A DNA stretch of 64,000 bases from an uncultured Isosphaeraceae bacterium (GTDB taxonomy: Bacteria > Planctomycetota > Planctomycetia > Isosphaerales > Isosphaeraceae), in the NCBI GenBank assembly GCA_945957605.1, contig CAMFLR010000005.1, positions 186,001 through 250,000 of the forward strand. The letters are read 5' to 3'. Of the stretch, positions 53,101 through 61,766 are shown in pieces (position 1 is the first letter of the stretch; each line of letters starts with the position of its first letter). Both the position numbers and the translations under genes were made by a program. Below the pieces are notes generated by a model. It saw only the letters and a program-made list of their open reading frames with translations. It was not told where the DNA came from and made no database searches.

Positions 53101-54375
53101 TCAAATGTTGGCCGTCGCCAAACCACCAGCCTTGATCACGCCTCCCTGCATCACAGCGATGAACTTCTTGCGGTTCTCCAATATCGTGATATCCGCCAGC
53201 ACATCGCCATCAACGATCAGCAAATCTGCGAGCTTCCCCGGCGTCACCGTACCAAACTCATCACTCCGGCCCATGATTTCAGAACCCGTCTTCGTGGCAC
53301 AGACAAGCGTTTCCATCGGCGTGAAACCGACAAAATTCACAAAGAACGACAGCTCCTTGGCATAATCACCGTGCGGATTCCAGGCGAAACCATAATCGCC
53401 ACCCATCCCCAGCCGGCCACCGGCGCGCAAAATCATCCTCGCGCTCTCGGCCCCGCCGTCGAGCGTTTCTTGATGGCCGTCGATCACCGCCTGCGGCATA
53501 CCGTATTTCGGCCCGAAATCGATGCTGGCCTTCTCGAAGTAGAGAGCGGGCACAACAGGCACGTCGCGACTGAGCAACAGGTCGAGCGCCTCGGCATCCA
53601 TGAAAGTGCCGTGTTCGAGTGAATCAAATCCCGCGCGAAGCGCGTTCTTGATCCCTTCGTTTGCACGGCAATGCCCCGTCACCTTGCGACGATAGTTATG
53701 CGCCTCGGCGACCACAGCCGCCATCTCTTCGAATGTCATGCAAAGCGTGTGATGATCGGCCGCGTCAGGCGCGGCAGCATCGCCAGTGGGATAGGTCTTG
53801 ATCCACTCGGCACCATCTTTCACGAGCTTCCGCACGGCCCTGCGGCCTTCATCGGGACCGTTAATCAGCAGAATCAAACCTTCCATGCCGAGCTTCATAT
53901 GCTCGGGATTCCAGTCCATCAGTCCGCCTGCGCCACAGATTTCGCGACCACTCGCCGCGAGGCGCGGGCCAGGGACGAGATCTTCTTCGATCGCCTTCTT
54001 GAGCCAGACGTCAATATTGTGCAGGCTGCCGCCACTTCGCGCGGCCGTGTAGCCGCATTCAAGCGCGAGCTTGGCGTTGCACGAAGCAAGAATCGTGACG
54101 TACTCGACCGGGTATTTGATATCGAGATCGGCCAGCTCGGCGACGTTGAAATACGTCGGATGAAAGTGAGCCTCAACTAACCCCGGCATGATCGTGCCGC
54201 CGCGCGCATCGATCTGCGTCGCCTCGGGACCAACGTCAAGCGCTCCGGCCGCTGAACCGGCGTACTGTATCCGGCCGTCCTTCACGATGACCGCCGCATC
54301 GCGAACTGCGGGGCTGCCAGTGCCGTCGACAAGGGTGCCGTTGGCGATCTTCATCACGCCGGTTGCGAGTTTCAT
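53101..54375 (-). CDS. Metal-dependent amidohydrolase (imidazolonepropionase-like)
   Basis: 424 residues. After a small beta domain, IMPGLVEAHFHP carries the HxH metal site (His70, His72). Later metal-binding histidines lie in VTGHCRANEG and DSLEHGTF, and Asp in LGMGGDYGF is the general base. The N-terminal part lacks a signal peptide. The family includes imidazolonepropionase, prolidase-like and other cyclic amidases; the substrate is unknown. It is the last gene of a minus-strand group with 21 bp to the upstream hydrolase gene. Confidence 0.88.
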   Translation of the reverse strand: MKLATGVMKIANGTLVDGTGSPAVRDAAVIVKDGRIQYAGSAAGALDVGPEATQIDARGGTIMPGLVEAHFHPTYFNVAELADLDIKYPVEYVTILASCNAKLALECGYTAARSGGSLHNIDVWLKKAIEEDLVPGPRLAASGREICGAGGLMDWNPEHMKLGMEGLILLINGPDEGRRAVRKLVKDGAEWIKTYPTGDAAAPDAADHHTLCMTFEEMAAVVAEAHNYRRKVTGHCRANEGIKNALRAGFDSLEHGTFMDAEALDLLLSRDVPVVPALYFEKASIDFGPKYGMPQAVIDGHQETLDGGAESARMILRAGGRLGMGGDYGFAWNPHGDYAKELSFFVNFVGFTPMETLVCATKTGSEIMGRSDEFGTVTPGKLADLLIVDGDVLADITILENRKKFIAVMQGGVIKAGGLATANI

Positions 54376-54396
54376 AATAATGCCTTCAAATGACGA

Positions 54397-55254
54397 TCAA
54401 TCCAACGAAGCGAGGAACGGCACGACCAGCCGCAGAAAGGTATCCGCCGCGTTCGAATGGACGTTATGACCAATGTTCGCGAGTTTGATGTGCGCGACGT
54501 CGCGAATCAAGGACGCGGCCGCTTTTGCCACCGGATCAGGCAGAATTCCACCCAAGCTCACATCGCCTTGAAGCAGCAACGTCGGCGCCTCAATGCTCGA
54601 AAGACTCTGCGCGACGTCGCTCCCTTCCATCCAGCGATCACCAAGTGGCCATTCGAGCACTTCTCGATCGAGCCGTTTCAGGCAGCTTGCTGCGAATCGC
54701 AATGAAACCGCATCACGAACATTGCCGAACCGAACCGGCTCAAGCGTGCCCGGCGCCTGCACCGTTTCCTCCGCGAGCGCCGCGGCAACTTCCCCGACGG
54801 GACGCCCCGACCCTGCATATTTAATGAACGCCCGAAACGAGGCTGGAAACGGCGTTTCGCGAAGCCGCTCTCCGGCCATCTCAAGTGGCGGGTCTTCCAG
54901 CACAACTCCGCGCACGAATTGCGGCGCCTCAGCCGCAACCGCCGCCGCGAGATTCCCGCCCAGCGAATGGCCAATGATCAACGCAGGCTCTTCCAGCTTT
55001 TCGCTGAGGAAGTCCACCAGGTCGGGCACATAGTCGGCAATGCGATACGCGCCGGGGGCTCGGTCCGACTTGCCATGTCCGCGTGCGTCGACGGCGAAGC
55101 ATCGCCAGTAAGGCGTGAACGCGGGCAATACGCCGATCCAATCTTGCCAGCGCCTGGTGATGCCGTGGAAAAAGACCAGCGGCGGCCCGGACGTCTGGCT
55201 ATCGGCGATGTTTAGTTCGATCCCTGCCCGCGTGCGATACTTGAACTCGTGCAT
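54397..55254 (-). CDS. Alpha/beta hydrolase
   Basis: 285 residues, cytoplasmic. LVFFHGITRRWQDW holds the oxyanion HG, AVDARGHGKSDR is typical of the epoxide hydrolase/esterase group, the nucleophile elbow GHSLGG has Ser97 and the catalytic His lies in NIGHNVHSN near the C-terminus. It sits 10 bp after the DUF1501 gene and 21 bp before the amidohydrolase gene, so the three are probably one operon acting on a related substrate. Confidence 0.88.
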   Translation of the reverse strand: MHEFKYRTRAGIELNIADSQTSGPPLVFFHGITRRWQDWIGVLPAFTPYWRCFAVDARGHGKSDRAPGAYRIADYVPDLVDFLSEKLEEPALIIGHSLGGNLAAAVAAEAPQFVRGVVLEDPPLEMAGERLRETPFPASFRAFIKYAGSGRPVGEVAAALAEETVQAPGTLEPVRFGNVRDAVSLRFAASCLKRLDREVLEWPLGDRWMEGSDVAQSLSSIEAPTLLLQGDVSLGGILPDPVAKAAASLIRDVAHIKLANIGHNVHSNAADTFLRLVVPFLASLD

Positions 55255-55264
55255 GCCGGTGTCT

Positions 55265-56689
55265 CTAGGCGTAAATCGCCCGGATCGGCACCCCGCCGTG
55301 AGCGATATGAATGGGTCGAGCCGTCAGATCATTCACCATCATCTGCGAGTCGACGCCAAGCAAATCATACATCGTCGCCACGATGTCGCCAGGGGTTACG
55401 GGGTGATCGGTCGGGTACGCGCCAATCTTGTCGCTGCCACCGAGCACGAAACCGCTCTTCACGCCGCCACCAAAAAACAGGGCGAATCCGCACTGCGGCC
55501 AGTGGTCGCGCCCGGCGGTCGCATTCACACGAGGAGCACGCCCCATCTCACCCATGACGACGACGAGCGTCGTGTCGAGCATGCCGCGCTCGTCGAGATC
55601 CGTGAGCAACGCCGACGTGATTTCATCGAGATTCGGCAGGTTGAAGTCGCGCATCATCGAAAAATTCTTCGAGTGCGAATCCCAGTGCCCTGCCCCGCGC
55701 GACTCGGTCGTCATGCAAATAAACGGCACGCCCGACTGTGCCAGCCGACGTGCAATCAACAAGCTCGTTCCAAACAGCGAATCACCATATCGCTTGCGAT
55801 CGGCCTCGCTCTCCGACTTGATATCAAACGCCGCCCGAGCCGAGCTGGAAGTCAAAAGCTCATATGCTTTGCGCTGATAATGATCCATCGTCGCAAAATC
55901 ACGCGAGCGCTCAACTGCCGAAATCTGATGATCGACCTCTTCGAGCAATGTCGTCCGGCGCTTGAAACGATCGATCGTCAATTCGGGCATCGACCCAATC
56001 GACGGCAAAATCGGCGTACCAAATGGCGGCACTGGGTCGTAGAACGATTTGTCCTGATCGAATTCCTTGTTGAACTTCGGCGCACACTCAGCAAACATCG
56101 GGTCGAACTTCTTGCCGAGATAGCCCCCATACGGCCCAGCTCGTCGCAGCCCCTGGCTGTACCCCGGCAATGCCGGCAGAAACACCGAGCTGGGCAATTC
56201 CTTGGGACCAAGCCCAAGATACTGGCAAACGGCCGAAATCCCCGGATGATCGGTTCGCTTCGTGTAGTAATTCTCGCGATCGTTGCCGTACTGGAATCCC
56301 GTCAACATCGCATAAGGATTATGGCTATTGTAGACATGAGTGACCGAGCGAATCAGCGTTCCTCGATGCATCCATTTGGCCAGCTTCGGCAAATGCTCGC
56401 AGACCTGCAAACCCGGTAAGCTGCTGGCGATTGGCTTAAACTCGCCGCGAATTTCGACGGGCGCGTTCGGCTTGAGGTCGAACATATCGAGGTGCGGCGG
56501 TCCGCCAAACAGGTTCAGCAGGATGATCGATTTCGCCCGCGCTGCACGCGGCGCCGAACTCTCGCGCGCCTGCAACAGCCGTGGCAGGGTCATCGAGCCA
56601 AATAACGAAAGCCCGCCCGCCCGCAAAATCTCGCGGCGTGTGGTGCCATCGCAGGCCGTTGTCGGCGTTTCACTTAGAATTCGCAGCAC
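55265..56689 (-). CDS. DUF1501 family protein (sulfatase/phosphatase-like fold, Tat signal)
   Basis: 474 residues. TTRREILRAGGLSLFGSMTLP is a twin-arginine signal. The body carries DUF1501 landmarks such as IILLNLFGGPPHLDMFDLKP, IRSVTHVYNSHNPYAMLTG and VVVMGEMGRAPRVN, placing it in the alkaline-phosphatase-like superfamily. Such proteins are numerous in planctomycetes and usually pair with DUF1549/DUF1553 cytochrome-type genes; here that partner is absent and two hydrolases follow instead. Confidence 0.9.
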   Translation of the reverse strand: MLRILSETPTTACDGTTRREILRAGGLSLFGSMTLPRLLQARESSAPRAARAKSIILLNLFGGPPHLDMFDLKPNAPVEIRGEFKPIASSLPGLQVCEHLPKLAKWMHRGTLIRSVTHVYNSHNPYAMLTGFQYGNDRENYYTKRTDHPGISAVCQYLGLGPKELPSSVFLPALPGYSQGLRRAGPYGGYLGKKFDPMFAECAPKFNKEFDQDKSFYDPVPPFGTPILPSIGSMPELTIDRFKRRTTLLEEVDHQISAVERSRDFATMDHYQRKAYELLTSSSARAAFDIKSESEADRKRYGDSLFGTSLLIARRLAQSGVPFICMTTESRGAGHWDSHSKNFSMMRDFNLPNLDEITSALLTDLDERGMLDTTLVVVMGEMGRAPRVNATAGRDHWPQCGFALFFGGGVKSGFVLGGSDKIGAYPTDHPVTPGDIVATMYDLLGVDSQMMVNDLTARPIHIAHGGVPIRAIYA

Positions 56690-56827
56690 AGCGCTTCGCC
56701 TCCTCGAAGAGGGATTCAGCAGGCGTCAAGCCAATGCTTGATTCTGGTTAAACATTTTAGACGAACCGGCGCGGCCGCTCAATCGGAAAATACCGCGCCG
56801 TTCTGATGTCGTCTCCTGCCATCAGCA

Positions 56828-59800
56828 TCATCGCCGACGACGCTTGATCGCTGCTTTGGTGACTGCGGTGGTGTTAACCGTATAGTTGATCGCGTCGAGT
56901 CCGCCGAGGCTCAGGCCGGTTGCGACCACAACCTTGTGCTGACCAATCTGCTTGTTAAGGAACTTCGCACGACCGCCAAGATACGACAGCGAATCGCCAG
57001 CGATCACGCCCGTCAACGTTCGACTCGTGATGTGCGCGAACTTGGTGCCGTCGTAAACCTTGTCCGCAACCGTGACCGAACCCAAGATCGCCAGTGGCGT
57101 GATGTTCGCCGTGGTAATGGTCGTACTGTTTACCCGATAGTTATTCGCGTCCAGCCCGCTGAGATACAAGCCGCTCCCGAAGACAAGTTTGTTGGTGCCC
57201 ACATTCTTGTCGCCGAACGTGGTCGTGCCGCCAACGTAGCTCACCTGATCCCGGACCAGCACACCGGCGAGCGATGCCCCCGATCGCGTGGCGATCATCG
57301 TACCGTCATATACCTTGCCCAGCGCCGTGATCGAACCGACGAGCATGGCCGGATTGACGACGAGGCCAGCCGGATTGGCAATATACGTGATGTTGTAATT
57401 GGCAAGGCCGGGACCAGTGGCGGCGTTGGGAATGAGGCTGTATGTGCCCGCCTGATAGTAACCGCTACTCGACAACGGGGCGTTCGTGAGGAACGTCACG
57501 CCGGTGACGTTAGTGTTGCCATAAAGCGGACCGCGGACCGAGAAACTCGTCGAACCGAGTGCGGAGTTAACACCGCCGAATCCGTAAGTTTGCGTCTCAG
57601 TATTCGCGGAGATAAAGAGCCGAGCCTTCGATACGTATTGAATGAACGCGTTTGACGTGCTACCGGCGATATCGTTGCCGCCGGAATAGATGGCGAGAAC
57701 CCGATGAGAGCCCGCGTCAAGCAAGCTCGGAGCAGCAATCGAAGCCGTGCCATTTGTGAGTGCGACAGGTAGTCCGTAATTCACGCCGTCGAGCACGACC
57801 TGAACGGTGCCTTCGGTCGGTGCGGTTCCTGAAACCAACTCTGTTGTGTTCGCCGTCCAGGTGATTGCTTTGTTGTCGCCGAATGTGCTGGTGGACGTCG
57901 ATGATGAGACGATCGTACGCGACTGTGCAGCCGTAACATTGAGGGAGAGACTCGACACCTTTCGAAGGAGACCGGCGGCGCCATCAACGAAGATAAGACT
58001 TCCATCGGTGTCAAAGGTCATTGCATCGAGGGAGTCAAGATTTGTCGCCAGCGGTCCCAATCCATCGCCATTGAATCCACGCACTCCGCTGCCAACAACT
58101 CTTGTGACCTGCCCGCTCTGTCCCACTAGCTCATCAATTTCCGTGGTTGTTGCATTTCCAATGAGAAGTCTGCCTTTGGGATCCAAAGCAAGACTGATGG
58201 GTGCCAACGGACTCGTAATGAACGCGCCCGGATAACTGGGAAGCGCGTCCGTCCCTGCGACCTGGACAATCAGTCCACTGTCTTTGACGACCTCGCGAAC
58301 ACGTCCATTTCCATAGTCGGCAATGAAAACGTTGCCAGCGTTGTCAACAGCGACATCTTGCACATCGTTCAGTTCCGCACTGACCGCGGGAATATCGTTG
58401 CCGTTATAGCCCGAAATCCCATTACCTGCGACCGTGACGATTTCGTCCGTCGCTTTAACGAGCTCGCGCTCCCGCGAATTCAAAAGATCGACAAAGAAAA
58501 GATTACCGCTATCGTCGAATTTGATGCTTGTCGGCCAATTCAATTGAGTGCTGGTTGCCGGTAGGTTGTCTCCGTTGAAGCCGGCCGTTCCATCACCTGC
58601 GACGGTAATGATTCTGCCTGTGGCTTTCACGATTTCGCGGATGCGATTGTTTTGAACATCCGCGATGAAGATGTTCCCCAAGGCATCGATGGCAAGCCCT
58701 TGGGGATCGATGTTCGCAGCTGTGGCCAAGATGTTATCGCCGTTGTAGGAGCGAATTCCAGTTCCCGCGACTGTAATGATTTCACCTGTCCCCTGCACGA
58801 TTTCGCGAATACGTCCATTGCCTGTGTCGGCAACGAAGATGTTCCCTGAACCGTCGACGGCGACTCCGGAGGGTTGGTTGAATCTCGCGTCGGAGGCAGG
58901 AATGCTGTCGCCTGTGTATCCGGCAGCACCGGTGCCCACTACCGTGATTACTTGCCCGGTTGCTCTCAGAACTTCACGGACTCGATGATTAAAGGTGTCT
59001 GCAATGAAAAGATTTCCCGAGTCGTCAATCACCACGCTTCGGGGAAGCGTGAGAGTCGCGCTTGTCGCTGGGATACCGTCACCGTTGTATTGGGACAGAT
59101 AGGCATAGGCTGGGTCACGGGGACCACCCGCGACAGTAACAAGGTTTCCCGTCGCTTTCACCACTTCGCGAATCTTGTCATTCTCATTATCGGCAAAAAA
59201 GATGTTGCCGTCTTTATCGACCGCTACGCCGAGCAGTTCTGAAAGATTTGCGCTTGCCGCTGGAATATTTGAGCCGCTGTCACCATAAACTCCTGTCCCT
59301 GCGAGCGTGATAATCTCGCCTGTTGACTTCACCAACTCGCGAACGCGCTCTCCCACTTCGGTAAAGATGATGTTTCCCTGAGCATCAACCGCCAGGCCGT
59401 ACGGCAGACTTAGATTCGAGCCAGCGATTGTAGTGATTTGCCCGGTTGCTTTTACGACTTCCCGAATTCGATTGTTCTGTGTGTCGGCGATCAGTAAGTT
59501 GCCATCTCCGTCGAATGCGAGACCATTCGGATAGCAGAGTTGCGCGCTCGTGGCTGGGATATTGTCGCCGTTGTAGCCTGGAGTATCGCTACCCGCGACA
59601 GTAACAATTTGCCCTGTCGCTTTGACGACTTCGCGAACGCGACTGCTATACCAAGAGGTGAAAAAGACGTTGCCATCGCTGTCAATCGCCAGATTCGTCG
59701 GCTCAAGGCTGGCACTTGTTGCCGGGACGTTCTCACCAGCATCACCGGCTGTTCCATTTCCAGCGATGGTGATTATCTGCCCCGTGGCCTTCACGACTTC

Positions 59801-60388
59801 ACGGATGCGGTAATTGCTAGAGTCTGCGATATAGAGATTGCCATCGCGGTCGAACGCGATCGCGAATGGCGCGTTCAACGCGGCAGACGAGGCAGGAATA
59901 TTGTCGCCGTTGTACTGACCGTACACCACGTTTCCCGCGATGGTTGTAACCGAGTTACCAAAGCTGCTCGAAGCGAAATTGGAACCGTTGCCCGCATAGA
60001 CCGCTGAGAAAGTATGTGAGCCCACGCCCATTCGATTGGTCGTCAGCGTCGCTGTGCCATACGAATCAAGCGTAGCGGAACCCAAAGTGGTCGAACCATC
60101 GTAGAAGGTGACCAACCCAGTCACTTGCACTGAATTTGGATTCGAGTCGTCCACAACTTTCGCGGTCAGGGTAACGGGCTGACCATAGATGGCGGAGGTT
60201 TGTGGGCTTATTGAGAGTGTCGTGGCTGTGGCTTGCAAGCTTAGGAGAGTGCGGTTTTCTAACCCGTCAACCGTGGTGCAGAGGTAGAATCGCTGCCGAA
60301 AACGCGTCGCCTTGGCGAGAGTTCGCCGCGTACGTCGCCCACAAAACATGCTGAGAATATTCCTGTTGTAGTTTTTAGTGCCAGTCAT
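56828..60388 (-). CDS. Large NHL-repeat surface protein with LEPR-XLL-like motif, Ig-like and YDG-type repeats
   Basis: 1186 residues. A basic N-terminus leads to DGLENRTLLS (41-50), a variant of the LEPR-XLL motif found at the start of very large planctomycete surface proteins. An Ig-like domain (about 54-145) precedes about twelve NHL-type repeats (about 147-810) with the core GNLFIADxxNNRIREVVKATGQI. A second Ig-like domain follows (about 820-930), then repeats with KVYDGT and GLDANNYRV/GLDAINYTV, typical of MBG/YDG domains. It ends in KRRRR. No Shine-Dalgarno site is clear before ATG 60388. A secreted or surface-bound role is inferred from the motif. Confidence 0.85.
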   Translation of the reverse strand: MTGTKNYNRNILSMFCGRRTRRTLAKATRFRQRFYLCTTVDGLENRTLLSLQATATTLSISPQTSAIYGQPVTLTAKVVDDSNPNSVQVTGLVTFYDGSTTLGSATLDSYGTATLTTNRMGVGSHTFSAVYAGNGSNFASSSFGNSVTTIAGNVVYGQYNGDNIPASSAALNAPFAIAFDRDGNLYIADSSNYRIREVVKATGQIITIAGNGTAGDAGENVPATSASLEPTNLAIDSDGNVFFTSWYSSRVREVVKATGQIVTVAGSDTPGYNGDNIPATSAQLCYPNGLAFDGDGNLLIADTQNNRIREVVKATGQITTIAGSNLSLPYGLAVDAQGNIIFTEVGERVRELVKSTGEIITLAGTGVYGDSGSNIPAASANLSELLGVAVDKDGNIFFADNENDKIREVVKATGNLVTVAGGPRDPAYAYLSQYNGDGIPATSATLTLPRSVVIDDSGNLFIADTFNHRVREVLRATGQVITVVGTGAAGYTGDSIPASDARFNQPSGVAVDGSGNIFVADTGNGRIREIVQGTGEIITVAGTGIRSYNGDNILATAANIDPQGLAIDALGNIFIADVQNNRIREIVKATGRIITVAGDGTAGFNGDNLPATSTQLNWPTSIKFDDSGNLFFVDLLNSRERELVKATDEIVTVAGNGISGYNGNDIPAVSAELNDVQDVAVDNAGNVFIADYGNGRVREVVKDSGLIVQVAGTDALPSYPGAFITSPLAPISLALDPKGRLLIGNATTTEIDELVGQSGQVTRVVGSGVRGFNGDGLGPLATNLDSLDAMTFDTDGSLIFVDGAAGLLRKVSSLSLNVTAAQSRTIVSSSTSTSTFGDNKAITWTANTTELVSGTAPTEGTVQVVLDGVNYGLPVALTNGTASIAAPSLLDAGSHRVLAIYSGGNDIAGSTSNAFIQYVSKARLFISANTETQTYGFGGVNSALGSTSFSVRGPLYGNTNVTGVTFLTNAPLSSSGYYQAGTYSLIPNAATGPGLANYNITYIANPAGLVVNPAMLVGSITALGKVYDGTMIATRSGASLAGVLVRDQVSYVGGTTTFGDKNVGTNKLVFGSGLYLSGLDANNYRVNSTTITTANITPLAILGSVTVADKVYDGTKFAHITSRTLTGVIAGDSLSYLGGRAKFLNKQIGQHKVVVATGLSLGGLDAINYTVNTTAVTKAAIKRRRR
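57950..59950 (-). repeat. About twelve tandem NHL repeats within the surface protein gene
   Basis: The unit is about 55-60 codons: IPATSAxL, an LAxDxxGN segment, an ADxxNNRIREVVKATG segment and ITVAG. Most copies are close in sequence; copy 4 lacks the first third, and the last two are the most diverged. The count may support two beta-propellers. Confidence 0.85.
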
Positions 60389-60784
60389 GATAGGTGCTTA
60401 CTCAAAAGATGAAACGGATCAGAGTATTCGTGCCGACGCTGCTCGCCAGATTGAGTCTGGACGGAGATTGAGCGCCGCAAAATCAAGTGCGATTGAATTG
60501 CCGCAGGACTGTGAGCCATTGTCGAAACAGTGCAATCCTCCCTGATGCAAGGCTCAAGTCGCGCGTCGAATGGCAACCGTTCAATGGTTGCTGCAGATCA
60601 AGAAGTTATGGCCGTTCCTGGCCGTAACTTTGATGGCATGGAACTCAGGGGTATTTTCTGAGAGTGAATTTTCACGCGAGTGCTTGCGAGTAACTCATTC
60701 GCACTCAGCAAGCCTCCCTGCCAAGGTATTTCATACCAAAGTCTTCAAAGCAGTTCAAATGATTGCAGGTTGAGCCAAAGCCTC
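60389..60784. promoter_or_regulatory. Intergenic region upstream of the NHL-repeat gene
   Basis: About 400 bp, AT-richer than its surroundings, with no convincing gene. It should contain the promoter of the NHL-repeat gene (minus strand). An inverted repeat GCAACC/GGTTGC with a 7-nt spacer lies at about 60576-60594, and a second, imperfect one (GTTATGGCC/GGCCGTAAC) at about 60604-60626; either could be an operator, but neither is recognised. Confidence 0.4.
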
Positions 60785-61747
60785 TTATGGCCAAAAAACA
60801 ACACCAGGCTCGCGAAGCTTGATGCTCCAGAGCGTTCCGCCTGCCGTGACGAACAGAGTCTTCAAATCATCGCCACCGAACGCGCAGTTCGTGCATTCAT
60901 CGCGGGGAATGGGGATGAGTTCAAGCGGCTCACCTTCGGCCGTGAAGACGTAGATTCCAGCCGTCGCCTTGTCCTGGATTTCGAACGGCGGATTCGGACG
61001 ATTCAAACCAGCGGCGACGAACAATCGCCCTTTGCTGTCGATCTTGATCCCATCCGGGCCACGCGTTTTGCCCCAGTCTTGCAGCAGTTTTTGCGACTTC
61101 AGATCGACCGAGCCATCGTCGTTGCGGTCGAATCGCCAGAGTTTGCGTGCTCCGCCTTCGGTGTTGTTATTGTTATCGGCGACGTAGAGAAACTTGCCAT
61201 CGAGGCTGACAACCAGGCCGTTCGCTCGTTCGACCTCGCGGCCAATCACACGCGATACTTTGCCATCGGGATCAATCCGGTAAACGCCTTCGACCGTCTT
61301 CCCAGCAGCATCGCGCATTTCCATCTCTGCGCGACCACCATATTGCGGGTCGGAGAAATAAATGCGTCCCTTGGCGTCGAGAGCCAGGTCATTGGGCTGG
61401 TTGAATCGCATACCGTCGAAGCGATCGGCCAGCACTGTGATCTTGCCATCGAGTTCGCGACGAACGATCCGCCGGCGCTTGGCATCGGCGATGACGATTC
61501 GCCCCTGACGATCGATCAGCAAACCATTCGACCCCGAGTCTTCCATGAAGACCGATTGTTTGCCATCGCGCGAACGGAGATTGACGTTCCCCTCGCCGCT
61601 GGTGAGCAGGCCGAGCCTCGCATACCAGGCCGGTCCTTCGCCGGCTCCAGTCTCTTGCAAGAGCTCAGGCTTCGCGCCGGGGGCGATGATCGTGCTTTCG
61701 GGCGCGATCGAGAGGATTGTGAGAAGGAGTGATGATGTGAAAATCAT
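60785..61747 (-). CDS. Secreted SMP-30/gluconolactonase-like protein (second copy)
   Basis: 320 residues with a short signal peptide (MIFTSSLLLTILSIA). The propeller shows ETGAGEGPAW (metal Glu), SNGLLIDRQGRIVIADA, FNQPNDLALDAKGRIYFSDPQYGG, RANGLVVSLDGKFLYVADN and GPDGIKIDSKGRLFVA. It shares family but not close sequence with the protein at 20288-21310. It lies 19 bp after the dimethylformamidase-like gene and is probably in one operon with it. Confidence 0.87.
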   Translation of the reverse strand: MIFTSSLLLTILSIAPESTIIAPGAKPELLQETGAGEGPAWYARLGLLTSGEGNVNLRSRDGKQSVFMEDSGSNGLLIDRQGRIVIADAKRRRIVRRELDGKITVLADRFDGMRFNQPNDLALDAKGRIYFSDPQYGGRAEMEMRDAAGKTVEGVYRIDPDGKVSRVIGREVERANGLVVSLDGKFLYVADNNNNTEGGARKLWRFDRNDDGSVDLKSQKLLQDWGKTRGPDGIKIDSKGRLFVAAGLNRPNPPFEIQDKATAGIYVFTAEGEPLELIPIPRDECTNCAFGGDDLKTLFVTAGGTLWSIKLREPGVVFWP

Positions 61748-61766
61748 CGTCGATATTCCTTGTGAT

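Noticed and set aside
57950-59950. Regular repeats that could be mistaken for a CRISPR or satellite array
   Set aside because: The repeat unit is about 170 bp, in frame, and encodes NHL blades; there are no short direct repeats with unique spacers.
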